From Hermodice carunculata (Eukaryota > Annelida > Polychaeta > Eunicida > Amphinomidae), in contig OZ026627.1 of NCBI GenBank assembly GCA_964020975.1, forward strand, positions 29,391,465 to 29,455,464: DNA of 64,000 bases, in the 5' to 3' direction. The translations under genes were made by a program, and so were the position numbers. Positions 1-8,640 of this stretch are shown here, piece by piece (within the stretch, counting starts at the first letter, position 1; every line of letters starts with the position of its first letter). A model generated the notes under the pieces. That model did no database searches, had not been told where the DNA came from, and was given only the letters and a program-made list of their open reading frames with translations.

Positions 1-662
1 ATTTCTTTAACTACCTCTTCATCATTAATCTCTTCACCTTCCTCAACACCTCTAATGATGATATTTCTTTCCCTCCTTTTTATCTCCTCTGACTCAGACT
101 TGACTAGTGAAACTCTTGTGTTTGTCTTTGAAATGTCCTGAGATAAATTTGTCAAGTCCTCCTCCATCTTCTTTACTCTTGCTCCTAAACTATCAACATT
201 AGCTTTTTCTGCTTTGGTTGGTAGCACCTCTTCTAATTTCTGAATTCTACCTTCAATCTTATTACAATATTGTTTACACTTCTCCTCGATGTCTGCATCA
301 ACCTGAACAGCTGTCATTGCTGTCAATTCACACTCTTCACAAAAGTAGTGAAAATTTATGGGACTTGATGTTGCAAAAGTGTACTGTTCATCTGACATCT
401 TTAAACAGTCCTGGCAAGTCCACCCCCTACATCTCTCACACTCAATCATGTGGTCCTTTTGTCCATTTGAAAAAATCTGCAAACATTTCAGACAGGGGGC
501 TGCTGGATCCTCCTCTCCCAATGCTGCAAAGGGGTTGGATATATCTAAAGCAGACATTGAAGTTGGTGTAGAATTGCTTCTAGAACTTCTAGTAGCTGTA
601 TCTCTTTGGGTAGCACCTCTTGTTTTACCTCTGGTACCCCTTGTACCTCTATTGCCTCTCAT
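1..662 (-). CDS. Second copy of LINE ORF1, cut by window edge
   Basis: This is the N-terminal ~220 codons of the same ORF1 as at 1602-2687, offset by exactly 2025 bases: PHD finger, coiled coil and the start of the RRM-like part. The C-terminal part lies outside the window. No difference from the other copy is visible. Confidence 0.9.
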   Translation of the reverse strand, partial: MRGNRGTRGTRGKTRGATQRDTATRSSRSNSTPTSMSALDISNPFAALGEEDPAAPCLKCLQIFSNGQKDHMIECERCRGWTCQDCLKMSDEQYTFATSSPINFHYFCEECELTAMTAVQVDADIEEKCKQYCNKIEGRIQKLEEVLPTKAEKANVDSLGARVKKMEEDLTNLSQDISKTNTRVSLVKSESEEIKRRERNIIIRGVEEGEEINDEEVVKE

Positions 663-1473
663 AATTAGGCCAGTTCAAGTGCACAGTAATATTTGACAGT
701 AATGTATAGGTATACAAATAAAAGAATGTCAAATCAATATAATATATGCAAGAAAGGTTATATAGTTCTACAGTACAAAATACAAGATCAATAGATCAAT
801 GCAATAGAACAAAAGCAAATCTGAATACAAAAATATCTATTTACATTCAAAATATATACAAATCAGAATACTCGTATGTATGAGCAAATCAACACTTCTA
901 TTTCAGTGCTTGTCACACATCATCATCAGACTTACTGAGTACATGCAATGAAGCTTGTAAATCAGATGTCAATCTCAGTCTCTCATGCGTGGAAGTGAGT
1001 GTAGAATGATGCTTCTCTTAATGATTAGACCTAAGTGAAATATGTAGAAGAAATTATCATGAGTAAGCATGCAATGTCTGTACAGCTTAGATATATTACC
1101 TTGGCTCGAGTCGTCTTGAGCGATAATAGAGAATTTATGCAAATGACTTCGATCAGAGTGATTGGACCAGTGATGTATTCTTCCGCGATCCCCGGAATAT
1201 AATATTATCACTTACACTTATGTTTTTGGTGATTGGTGTCTTTCACGTCCTAATCCTATCTAAACCTAAGCTAACTGTGAGGTGCCCTAACAGCGATCGT
1301 TTTATAGTGCAGTTAGTGAGCCGAGAGCGGAACATCCACCTCTTCTACCCAGGGCGACTCCGGGTCAAAAGTACGATCACTGGAAAAAGCCTTGTTAGTG
1401 ACAAGAAAATGATAAATCTCGGTGCAGTGCTCCCTGATGCTAAGACTATGTACCTAATCTTATGCCTAAAAAT

Positions 1474-1590
1474 AGTAAAGTGTGCAAACTTGGACCTCAA
1501 ACATTGTGCATTGAAAGAGCAAACTTTTAAAGGTAAGTATTCTTTCTTATTATGAATTGTGGTGCTCATATATTTACAGTGCTCTGACAC
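1474..1590 (-). pseudogene. LINE ORF2 N-terminal endonuclease fragment
   Basis: A minus-strand frame starts 12 bases after ORF1 ends and reads through LPLKVCSFNAQCLRSKF. This resembles the opening strand of AP-type endonuclease domains of CR1/L2 ORF2 proteins, which typically start with a motif like 'NVRSLRNK'. After about 39 codons it runs into the 5' UTR of the next tandem unit, so no catalytic residue survives. Alternative: a chance frame. The position right behind ORF1 argues for the LINE reading. Confidence 0.65.
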
Positions 1591-1601
1591 ATCATGGTTT
1601 T

Positions 1602-2687
1602 CTACTGGTTTGTTACTTTTGTGATTTTGCCCTTTTTTAAGACATAACGGTCGTTTGGGTTTTGAGCCCTGGTCTCTTGTAACTTTTTTCGAAGGGCAAC
1701 ATCTTGTTCTCTTTCAAGTTTGGTCATGTCTGGTACAATAAATATTTTCTTAGGGTTGAAACCATTTGTTGTACTGGTAGCTGATCTAACCCTTGTAGCA
1801 TTTCTAAGACATAATTTCTTGTCTTCCAAGTTGTCAAACTTGACCCTGATTGGCCTATATCTAATGCTACTCGGAGTTGTAGTGTTGTCACTAGTATTCT
1901 GGGGTTCAACATTATCTCTTCCTTCATTAGTTTCTCTTGTAGGATTGGCTGGCCTAGTACTAGAGAGATTTCCAAGTCGTACTACCGTGTCAATATTACC
2001 AGTGGGTACACCTATGGCTGCAAAAATTTCTTTAACTACCTCTTCATCATTAATCTCTTCACCTTCCTCAACACCTCTAATGATGATATTTCTTTCCCTC
2101 CTTTTTATCTCCTCTGACTCAGACTTGACTAGTGAAACTCTTGTGTTTGTCTTTGAAATGTCCTGAGATAAATTTGTCAAGTCCTCCTCCATCTTCTTTA
2201 CTCTTGCTCCTAAACTATCAACATTAGCTTTTTCTGCTTTGGTTGGTAGCACCTCTTCTAATTTCTGAATTCTACCTTCAATCTTATTACAATATTGTTT
2301 ACACTTCTCCTCGATGTCTGCATCAACCTGAACAGCTGTCATTGCTGTCAATTCACACTCTTCACAAAAGTAGTGAAAATTTATGGGACTTGATGTTGCA
2401 AAAGTGTACTGTTCATCTGACATCTTTAAACAGTCCTGGCAAGTCCACCCCCTACATCTCTCACACTCAATCATGTGGTCCTTTTGTCCATTTGAAAAAA
2501 TCTGCAAACATTTCAGACAGGGGGCTGCTGGATCCTCCTCTCCCAATGCTGCAAAGGGGTTGGATATATCTAAAGCAGACATTGAAGTTGGTGTAGAATT
2601 GCTTCTAGAACTTCTAGTAGCTGTATCTCTTTGGGTAGCACCTCTTGTTTTACCTCTGGTACCCCTTGTACCTCTATTGCCTCTCAT
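1602..2687 (-). CDS. CR1-like LINE ORF1 protein with PHD-type finger
   Basis: This 361-residue frame starts at a true ATG. Residues 1-35 are basic and Arg/Gly-rich. Residues 57-111 form a PHD-like zinc finger (cysteine pairs 57/60, 75/78, 83/86, 108/111). Residues about 124-195 are a heptad-rich coiled coil. From about residue 198 an RRM-like segment (RRERNIIIRGVEEGE) and a basic C-terminal region follow, as in L1-type ORF1 RNA-binding proteins. PHD fingers in ORF1 are documented for CR1-like non-LTR retrotransposons. The protein should bind LINE RNA as a multimer in the retrotransposition particle. ORF2 begins 12 bases downstream but is truncated. Assignment to CR1-like rests on domain content; the RT of this copy is absent. 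Confidence 0.85.
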   Translation of the reverse strand: MRGNRGTRGTRGKTRGATQRDTATRSSRSNSTPTSMSALDISNPFAALGEEDPAAPCLKCLQIFSNGQKDHMIECERCRGWTCQDCLKMSDEQYTFATSSPINFHYFCEECELTAMTAVQVDADIEEKCKQYCNKIEGRIQKLEEVLPTKAEKANVDSLGARVKKMEEDLTNLSQDISKTNTRVSLVKSESEEIKRRERNIIIRGVEEGEEINDEEVVKEIFAAIGVPTGNIDTVVRLGNLSSTRPANPTRETNEGRDNVEPQNTSDNTTTPSSIRYRPIRVKFDNLEDKKLCLRNATRVRSATSTTNGFNPKKIFIVPDMTKLEREQDVALRKKLQETRAQNPNDRYVLKKGKITKVTNQ

Positions 2688-3498
2688 AATTAGGCCAGTT
2701 CAAGTGCACAGTAATATTTGACAGTAATGTATAGGTATACAAATAAAAGAATGTCAAATCAATATAATATATGCAAGAAAGGTTATATAGTTCTACAGTA
2801 CAAAATACAAGATCAATAGATCAATGCAATAGAACAAAAGCAAATCTGAATACAAAAATATCTATTTACATTCAAAATATATACAAATCAGAATACTCGT
2901 ATGTATGAGCAAATCAACACTTCTATTTCAGTGCTTGTCACACATCATCATCAGACTTACTGAGTACATGCAATGAAGCTTGTAAATCAGATGTCAATCT
3001 CAGTCTCTCATGCGTGGAAGTGAGTGTAGAATGATGCTTCTCTTAATGATTAGACCTAAGTGAAATATGTAGAAGAAATTATCATGAGTAAGCATGCAAT
3101 GTCTGTACAGCTTAGATATATTACCTTGGCTCGAGTCGTCTTGAGCGATAATAGAGAATTTATGCAAATGACTTCGATCAGAGTGATTGGACCAGTGATG
3201 TATTCTTCCGCGATCCCCGGAATATAATATTATCACTTACACTTATGTTTTTGGTGATTGGTGTCTTTCACGTCCTAATCCTATCTAAACCTAAGCTAAC
3301 TGTGAGGTGCCCTAACAGCGATCGTTTTATAGTGCAGTTAGTGAGCCGAGAGCGGAACATCCACCTCTTCTACCCAGGGCGACTCCGGGTCAAAAGTACG
3401 ATCACTGGAAAAAGCCTTGTTAGTGACAAGAAAATGATAAATCTCGGTGCAGTGCTCCCTGATGCTAAGACTATGTACCTAATCTTATGCCTAAAAAT
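2688..3498 (-). other. LINE 5' UTR (duplicated at 663-1473)
   Basis: About 810 bases lie upstream of ORF1 on the minus strand, present in both tandem copies. No long frame is credible. The right limit is only the edge of the duplication, so the true 5' end of the element may lie further right. Confidence 0.6.
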
Positions 3499-3516
3499 CT
3501 AAGTTTGACTGTATGT

Positions 3517-3750
3517 TTAATGGTGTCTGACTGCGGGATTCATTCGTACAACCACCTTTTCACAGTTTTTGACGTGCCCTTCTGTGATTATTGAGTTGAT
3601 CTTTTCTTTGGCTACTTTAGGAGGATTCTCCACAATCGGGATCAGTCCTATTTTAGATTGATCATTAACCAAATCTTTTTCTTGCTTATTTCTAATTTTC
3701 TGAGTGAAAATATTTGAACCCTCTACGCCCCAAAAAAGTCTCATAGACAT
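3517..3750 (-). CDS. Small unrecognised ORF, possible first exon or LINE leader ORF
   Basis: This is a 77-codon frame with a real ATG. About 30 bases upstream (minus strand) lies a short GC-richer patch (GCCGCCAGCCATATTGCC), unlike the AT-rich surroundings. The product is Lys-rich, with no signal peptide, membrane segment or motif that I know. It sits just upstream of the duplicated LINE 5' UTR, so it could be a leader ORF of that element, or a host first exon into which the LINE landed. I do not recognise it. Confidence 0.25.
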   Translation of the reverse strand: MSMRLFWGVEGSNIFTQKIRNKQEKDLVNDQSKIGLIPIVENPPKVAKEKINSIITEGHVKNCEKVVVRMNPAVRHH

Positions 3751-3759
3751 TTCTACAAA

Positions 3760-5900
3760 AGTGAAATGAACGTCGACATTATGACAATGGCAATATGGCT
3801 GGCGGCGGGAATTTCGAAAAAATGCGTGTGTGAAAAAAAAAAAAAAGAGTAACTTAGCTCCAAAAAAGCAGTTTGATCATCGGCAGCCTGTTCCCTTCTG
3901 CTCTTAGGACTCTTGTAACGATATCTAAGCAATGATAATTTAGATCGTCAGCTTAGCGATGTAAAAATCTAGAAAAATTTGCGGAGCAAATCACAGGTCG
4001 ATCCAGGTCACTCGAGCCTCACTCTCACTTATGAGACAGAAGTTAGAAAAGATCTATTTTACGATTAATAACTTATGTTTAACGTATATGGGTACATAGG
4101 TGTATATAACGATTAGTTGGCTTCAGGCAGAATGAAAGATTAAGTTATTTTTGTGCAGTTTTGTTCGACACCTGCTCGATCTTCGCATCGATCGGTATTT
4201 CTTTTGCCGACCAGGATTGATTTTTCTATGAAAAAAAACAAATGCATACTGTTAAAATACATATGATTCTGAAATGAATATGCATATCTTGGTTATATGT
4301 GAATAAAGCTCACTTTGAAGGTCGTGGGTTGATGGCAAAACAGAGCATTAACACCGTTATAACACTTTTTCTGCTTCTTTCCTCGGCCAATATTTATCGG
4401 ACTGTGTATTAGGATTTCCAAGTACACGTTCATTCAAACTGTTCGACTTTTACTTTACTTTCACACTTTTACTCTGAGTTCAATGCCAATGGCTATGCAT
4501 TAAATATAGAAAAGAGCTCTATTGAACTCCAGATTTGATTTATTGTTACTAATGAGTCAACAATGTCCATATTTCAAATATGGTGTATCAAATTTGAAAA
4601 AATCATTGTTTAATTGGTCCCTCCATTCTAATCTATTATACTATGTTCACTTCCAAATACTGAAATAGGCAATTAATTCTCCAAAAAAGTGGCAAATCTA
4701 GACAGTCATCCATAAATCATACTATTCAAAATATGTATTGTCAGTTTTAGATAGTATTTCAAAATTTATTTTTGAATGAAACATTGGTATTTGTCTGCAA
4801 AAATTTAAGAAGGGACCACCAATGAAGCAATTAGGAAATTTCTATATGTACTGCAGGCAAAACGACCATCTGTTATTCTGAAGTCTAATACAACTTCAGT
4901 GATAAGTTCAATAGTATCAATATTTTTTTTCCCCAAAAAATTTTCCCCAAGAAATTACTGAAACTTTGGTGTCTATGTACAATCAAAGAAACTTGGAAAG
5001 GGCAATGTTAATAAATTATCTGTTTGTCATGTCCTGACCGACCATAAAAATTGCTCCTGGCTATAAAATAAAAAGGGTTTTTTATTTTCTACAGACCCTG
5101 TAAAATTCAAACAGGTGAAAACAAGAAATAGCCTCTACAATGAATGGTTTAGTATGTAGCATCATTGGCTTTGAGTTCGTTCTTAATGAAACTGATTATA
5201 AATGAACTTTTGCGATTCATTATTCTTATTAAAAAAGAACTGAATTATTGGATGTAGTCACCAAGAATTGAACAGATACGCACCATCCTGATTTGGTACA
5301 TTAGGACTCCTCTCGGTTTTTTTAACCTCAACTGTTTTTGTTTTTACTTATATAATCATATTTTCTACGGTGTTGCTGGACAGGAGAAACTAACAATTGC
5401 TGACAGTGCCCTAAAGCATGGATTGTCCTCTAATCCGAGTAAATATTTATGAAGTGCAGTGAAAACTCATTATGAGACTGCCTGTAAATACACGAAAGAA
5501 AAGAAATAACTGAACAAAAGATCAAGATCCTTGTCAAAAATATAAAAATTCCTGTGTCTTTACTTGCACTTTTTTCATAAAAATCAATTCAAAACTAGTA
5601 AAGATGATTTGCTGCATATAGCAAATCAGTGTGTGTGTCTTCAAAGCATATTGATATGGTAATGTACAACTATTCCATAACACAGGAGTAGAAGTTGGAA
5701 TGGCATCTCTATCTATTATAGCTTTTAAGTTATTCACGATTTAAAATTTCAAATGGTGCCATTTAGCATTTAAATTTAAATTGCTACAACTTTTATTTCT
5801 AATTCATTAGGTGCGCAATGGTCAACAACCCCCTGGTACAAGTTGAAATGGCATCTCTATCTTCAGGAAAAACAAAATAGTGTGTGTTGACATACACACT
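3760..5900. other. AT-rich intergenic stretch
   Basis: No credible coding frame, RNA gene or terminal repeats are seen on either strand. The short frames are low-complexity or lack codon structure. Confidence 0.6.
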
Positions 5901-5920
5901 TTAATGAGTATAGTGGGAAA

Positions 5921-5978
5921 ATTAGTTCCCAATTCTGCCACAAGGGTTTTTACCCTTGTGGCAGAATTGGGAACTAAT
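5921..5978. repeat. Perfect 27-base inverted repeat with a TTTT loop
   Basis: The arms at 5921-5947 and 5952-5978 are exact reverse complements separated by four T. The left arm starts ATTAGTTCCC and ends CACAAGGGT. It could fold as a cruciform or a transcript hairpin. No flanking duplication is evident. Confidence 0.9.
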
Positions 5979-6180
5979 ATGCTAGTATTGTTCACATGCT
6001 AAACACATGAACAAGGCAACAATTAGTAGATTCTCAAAGCAGTAACTCAGAATGAGACTAGAAATTTCGAATACATGAAGTAAGAGACCTACATTTATAG
6101 TGAATTGTCACTGCAGAAACAATCAGTAACATGCAAAAAATCAAACAAACCACAAATGGCATTCATTTCAAAAACAATAC

Positions 6181-6186
6181 TTTATT
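6181..6186 (-). promoter_or_regulatory. Candidate poly(A) signal AATAAA for the large transposon gene
   Basis: The plus strand reads TTTATT, giving AATAAA on the minus strand, about 1.07 kb past the last stop codon at 7260. I noticed no nearer canonical signal. If it is used, the 3' UTR would contain both the 82-base repeats and the inserted 350-base element. Confidence 0.35.
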
Positions 6187-6378
6187 ATCACAATAATATC
6201 CACAACAAATTAAGGGAACAATGCATACATGTATTTTGTCTCATCTGCACATGACCATAAAGTTATCATCCACATATGTATTGAACATGTACTCACATGT
6301 ACAATAGTCCACATACTACTTGTAGCCGACATGTATAATACACCAATAAATTCTATTATCCATCAACCACATGACATG

Positions 6379-6756
6379 TACATAACAATGTATTTTTTTT
6401 TTTTTTTTTTAATCCCCGGGTATCACTTGGACTTCCCACTGACTATCAACAATGCCCCACCGGTAGGGAGCATAACCCTGTGTCGCGTGTACGTTACACG
6501 CGACTGACCATCATGTCATTAGACGGGTGGGTGGACTCCCCAGGCACACAAATCCAACTGGCCTGCGTGTGATGTCACTGAAGTACGTTAACAACGCCTT
6601 TTGTTGACACTACAGTATATAAGCAGAAGGTTTAACCGTTATGTCCAGTCCCTGATGAGCCGCTCATACGGCGAAACCGGTCGGACGAATCTCCTCAAAA
6701 CCCACATTTTGGCTGCTGGGCCTTTGCCTTGTTTAATCATTTTACATAACAATGTA
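6379..6756. mobile_element. 350-base short element with 14-base target-site duplication
   Basis: The 14-mer TACATAACAATGTA occurs at 6379-6392 and 6743-6756. Between the copies lie a run of about 18 T at the left, a 350-base body that is GC-richer than its surroundings, a perfect 10-base palindrome arm pair (6482-6491/6495-6504), a TATATAAG box near 6617, and a hammerhead motif at 6648-6686. The T run next to the left repeat suggests a poly(A) tail on the minus strand, as left by target-primed insertion. The TATA box and ribozyme instead read on the plus strand, as in a Penelope-like pseudo-LTR. It is non-coding and probably non-autonomous. Confidence 0.75.
6648..6686 (+). ncRNA. Hammerhead ribozyme motif, type I with minimal stem III
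   Basis: All core elements are in order. Stem I strand GTCC is at 6648-6651. CUGAUGA is at 6652-6658. Stem II GCCG (6659-6662) pairs with CGGC (6669-6672) around a six-base loop. The GAAA box is at 6673-6676, its last A pairing with U6681 across CCGG. C6682 is the cleavage residue, and stem I's other strand GGAC is at 6683-6686. The predicted cut lies after 6682. The one- to two-pair stem III (ACCGGU) is the kind reported for Penelope-like elements and retrozymes, thought to act best as dimers. The pairing is read directly from sequence; activity is inferred. Confidence 0.85.
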
Positions 6757-6869
6757 GCTTACAATTACAATAGACATTGAGACATTTATGATTCTCTCTG
6801 CCAAACATTGTGAGAGAACAATGTTTGCCCAGTGTGCCCCACGTGGAGGGGGAATCATGTCGCACACCA

Positions 6870-7115
6870 CCCTATCTGTGCCAACTGGGTGCCAAGTGCG
6901 CCTCGTCTAATTCAGCTAACATCATTGGCTTTCAGTGTGACACCCTACTTGCCCTATCTGTGCCAACTGGGTGCCAAGTGCGCCTCGTCTAATTCAGCTA
7001 ACATCATTGGCTTTCAGTGTGACACCCTACTTGCCCTATCTGTGCCAACTGGGTGCCAAGTGCGCCTCGTCTAATTCAGCTAACATCATTGGCTTTCAGT
7101 GTGACACCCTACTAG
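6870..7115. repeat. 82-base tandem repeat, three copies
   Basis: Three copies begin with CCCTATCTGTGCCAACTGGG at about 6870, 6952 and 7034, each 82 bases long and nearly identical. As 82 is not a multiple of three, all three frames are used across copies and the short ORFs here are artefacts. The array lies between the stop codon of the transposon's last exon and the inserted 350-base element, probably within the 3' UTR or the sub-terminal region. Confidence 0.93.
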
Positions 7116-7259
7116 CACACAAAGGTACATGTTTTAAGATCTTTGCTGACTATTCTATCTAACTTTTGTTTAAGATATCTAAAGCTGACTAATTTATCTG
7201 AACTCACTAATCTTTCTACATGTATCGTGTTTATCTTACAAGTTACACTTTATACCATT

Positions 7260-8444
7260 CTACATACAACTTACGCAAAACCACTGCTCATCTTCAGGTG
7301 GGGGGATATCCATCTTTATGCAGGCCCAGTGGTACCACCTGTCACATTTATCACATGCTATAGTCGGTGGATCATACAAACATTCTTTTTTACATAAGGG
7401 GCACCAGTATGGTACATTGGTATCCATGTCTTCACACTTAATATTATTTTCAGTTTCCATGTCTTCACTTCTCATATTATTTTCGTTGAAATGTTTTGTT
7501 TTTTTATCATGTGAACAAATGTCTTTATGACAAGTGTGCATGTGCTGACTGAGTTCTTTCTCACTTAGAAATTTTACTATTGCTTTTTTATCTATGTAAC
7601 ACAAACCACAAATGGCCCCAGTTCCATGTGCCTCCCTTTTGTGTTTATCCATATCTTTTTTAGTAGCACAGATGAAAGGATCTGTGCTGTTAACCTGAAT
7701 ACAAATTTCACATATTCTTTTGGATTTCAACAAAACTTTGGGTTCAGTGGTTAGTTTTTTTCTTTTCCTTGGTTGACTATTAAATTCGTTTGGCTGATGT
7801 TCTGTATCTATTTTCTGAACAAGGTCATCCATGGTACTATTCGACTTTGGTTTGCTATTTGTGTTGGTTTTCACCTGGATGCCCAATTGAGATAGGCCAG
7901 ATTCTAACATATCTTTCAGTCCTACACCTCTTCTGGCCGCCCTTATCATTTTGCGCCCCCCATGACGCTCCCTGGTATTTTCTGGAAATTTTACTTTTGG
8001 AACATATGGGTCAATGTCCTTGTGTAGGTCGAATTTGGGTTCCTTTAGGACATATCGTTGTTCCTTAACAGGCCCTTCCTTTCTACGGTAACCTGCTTTG
8101 TGTGGTGTTCTAACAGCCTTGCCACATTGAATGGCAGGCACCTGTACAACTTGACTGCTATGGCAGACCTTTAGCAAAGAACCTGCACAAGCTTTACTTA
8201 TTTCATCTTCGGTTGCTTCATGGGATTGGGATAGGAGATTGTTGACTTGATCAAATATAGTCTTTGAATGCAACTCTTTCTTTGGAATCAGATCAATAGA
8301 GGATGCACACGAATTTGGAATTTGGGGCATGGTCTGATGATACAATTCTATCAGTTTGTTTGCATTATTTTTCAGCATGTGCAAATGACAGACTTGCATA
8401 CAAATGGCTGCAAAAATACGACTGACCCATAAGTAGGAATGCAT
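7260..8444 (-). CDS. C-terminal part of MULE-like element: fingers plus PHD
   Basis: A 394-codon open frame. Residues 245-274 and 279-306 look like two C2H2-type fingers (CEIC...H...H, CGLC...H...H). Residues 347-394 are a complete PHD finger: C348, C351, C364, C367, H372, C375, C390, C393, with the usual WYHWAC core. A basic stretch (RKRKK) near residue 227 may be a nuclear localisation signal. PHD fingers usually read histone tails, so this end could target chromatin. The frame differs from that of the transposase part upstream. Possible 3' splice sites are TTTTTGCAG ending at 8408, or CAG near 8333 (phase 0). It is best read as the last exon of one long gene; a frameshifted single frame or a separate gene is possible. 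Confidence 0.7.
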   Translation of the reverse strand: MHSYLWVSRIFAAICMQVCHLHMLKNNANKLIELYHQTMPQIPNSCASSIDLIPKKELHSKTIFDQVNNLLSQSHEATEDEISKACAGSLLKVCHSSQVVQVPAIQCGKAVRTPHKAGYRRKEGPVKEQRYVLKEPKFDLHKDIDPYVPKVKFPENTRERHGGRKMIRAARRGVGLKDMLESGLSQLGIQVKTNTNSKPKSNSTMDDLVQKIDTEHQPNEFNSQPRKRKKLTTEPKVLLKSKRICEICIQVNSTDPFICATKKDMDKHKREAHGTGAICGLCYIDKKAIVKFLSEKELSQHMHTCHKDICSHDKKTKHFNENNMRSEDMETENNIKCEDMDTNVPYWCPLCKKECLYDPPTIACDKCDRWYHWACIKMDIPPPEDEQWFCVSCM

Positions 8445-8640
8445 AGCAAGTGCATGTACATAATTTTATATTGCATATGTACGTGTCACTTTCAACATAT
8501 TTCTTTGAATCTGGTGTCAGCAGATTTAAATTCTCTTCATGAAACATGTTGCATGCAATATCATTTAATTGGAATAGTAATTCCTTTGATTTACCCAAAA
8601 CATCATATGTATGGTCATGCTGAATTTGCTTTGATAAAGA

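Larger units (their letters stand above)
1..3498 (-). repeat. 2025-base head-to-tail duplication of a LINE 5' segment
   Basis: Bases 1-1473 recur at 2026-3498 with no difference that I could see, and the small reading frames of the two copies give identical translations. One full unit on the minus strand is LINE 5' UTR, ORF1 and the first ~40 codons of ORF2. The second 5' UTR then starts inside ORF2 at about 1473. The two junction flanks share the nine bases CCTAAAAAT. The left copy is cut by the window edge, so the array may be longer. Either a very recent tandem duplication or a misassembly would give this picture. Confidence 0.93.

Noticed and set aside
1720-2166. Plus-strand ORF across the LINE
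   Set aside because: It is an antisense shadow of ORF1; the minus frame has PHD, coiled-coil and RRM-like features.
6870-7115. CRISPR-like array
   Set aside because: There are no variable spacers; the whole 82-base unit repeats. The genome is eukaryotic.
6810-7162. Three overlapping ORFs repeating the same short peptide block
   Set aside because: The 82-base repeat is not a multiple of three, so the frames shift between copies; it is non-coding.
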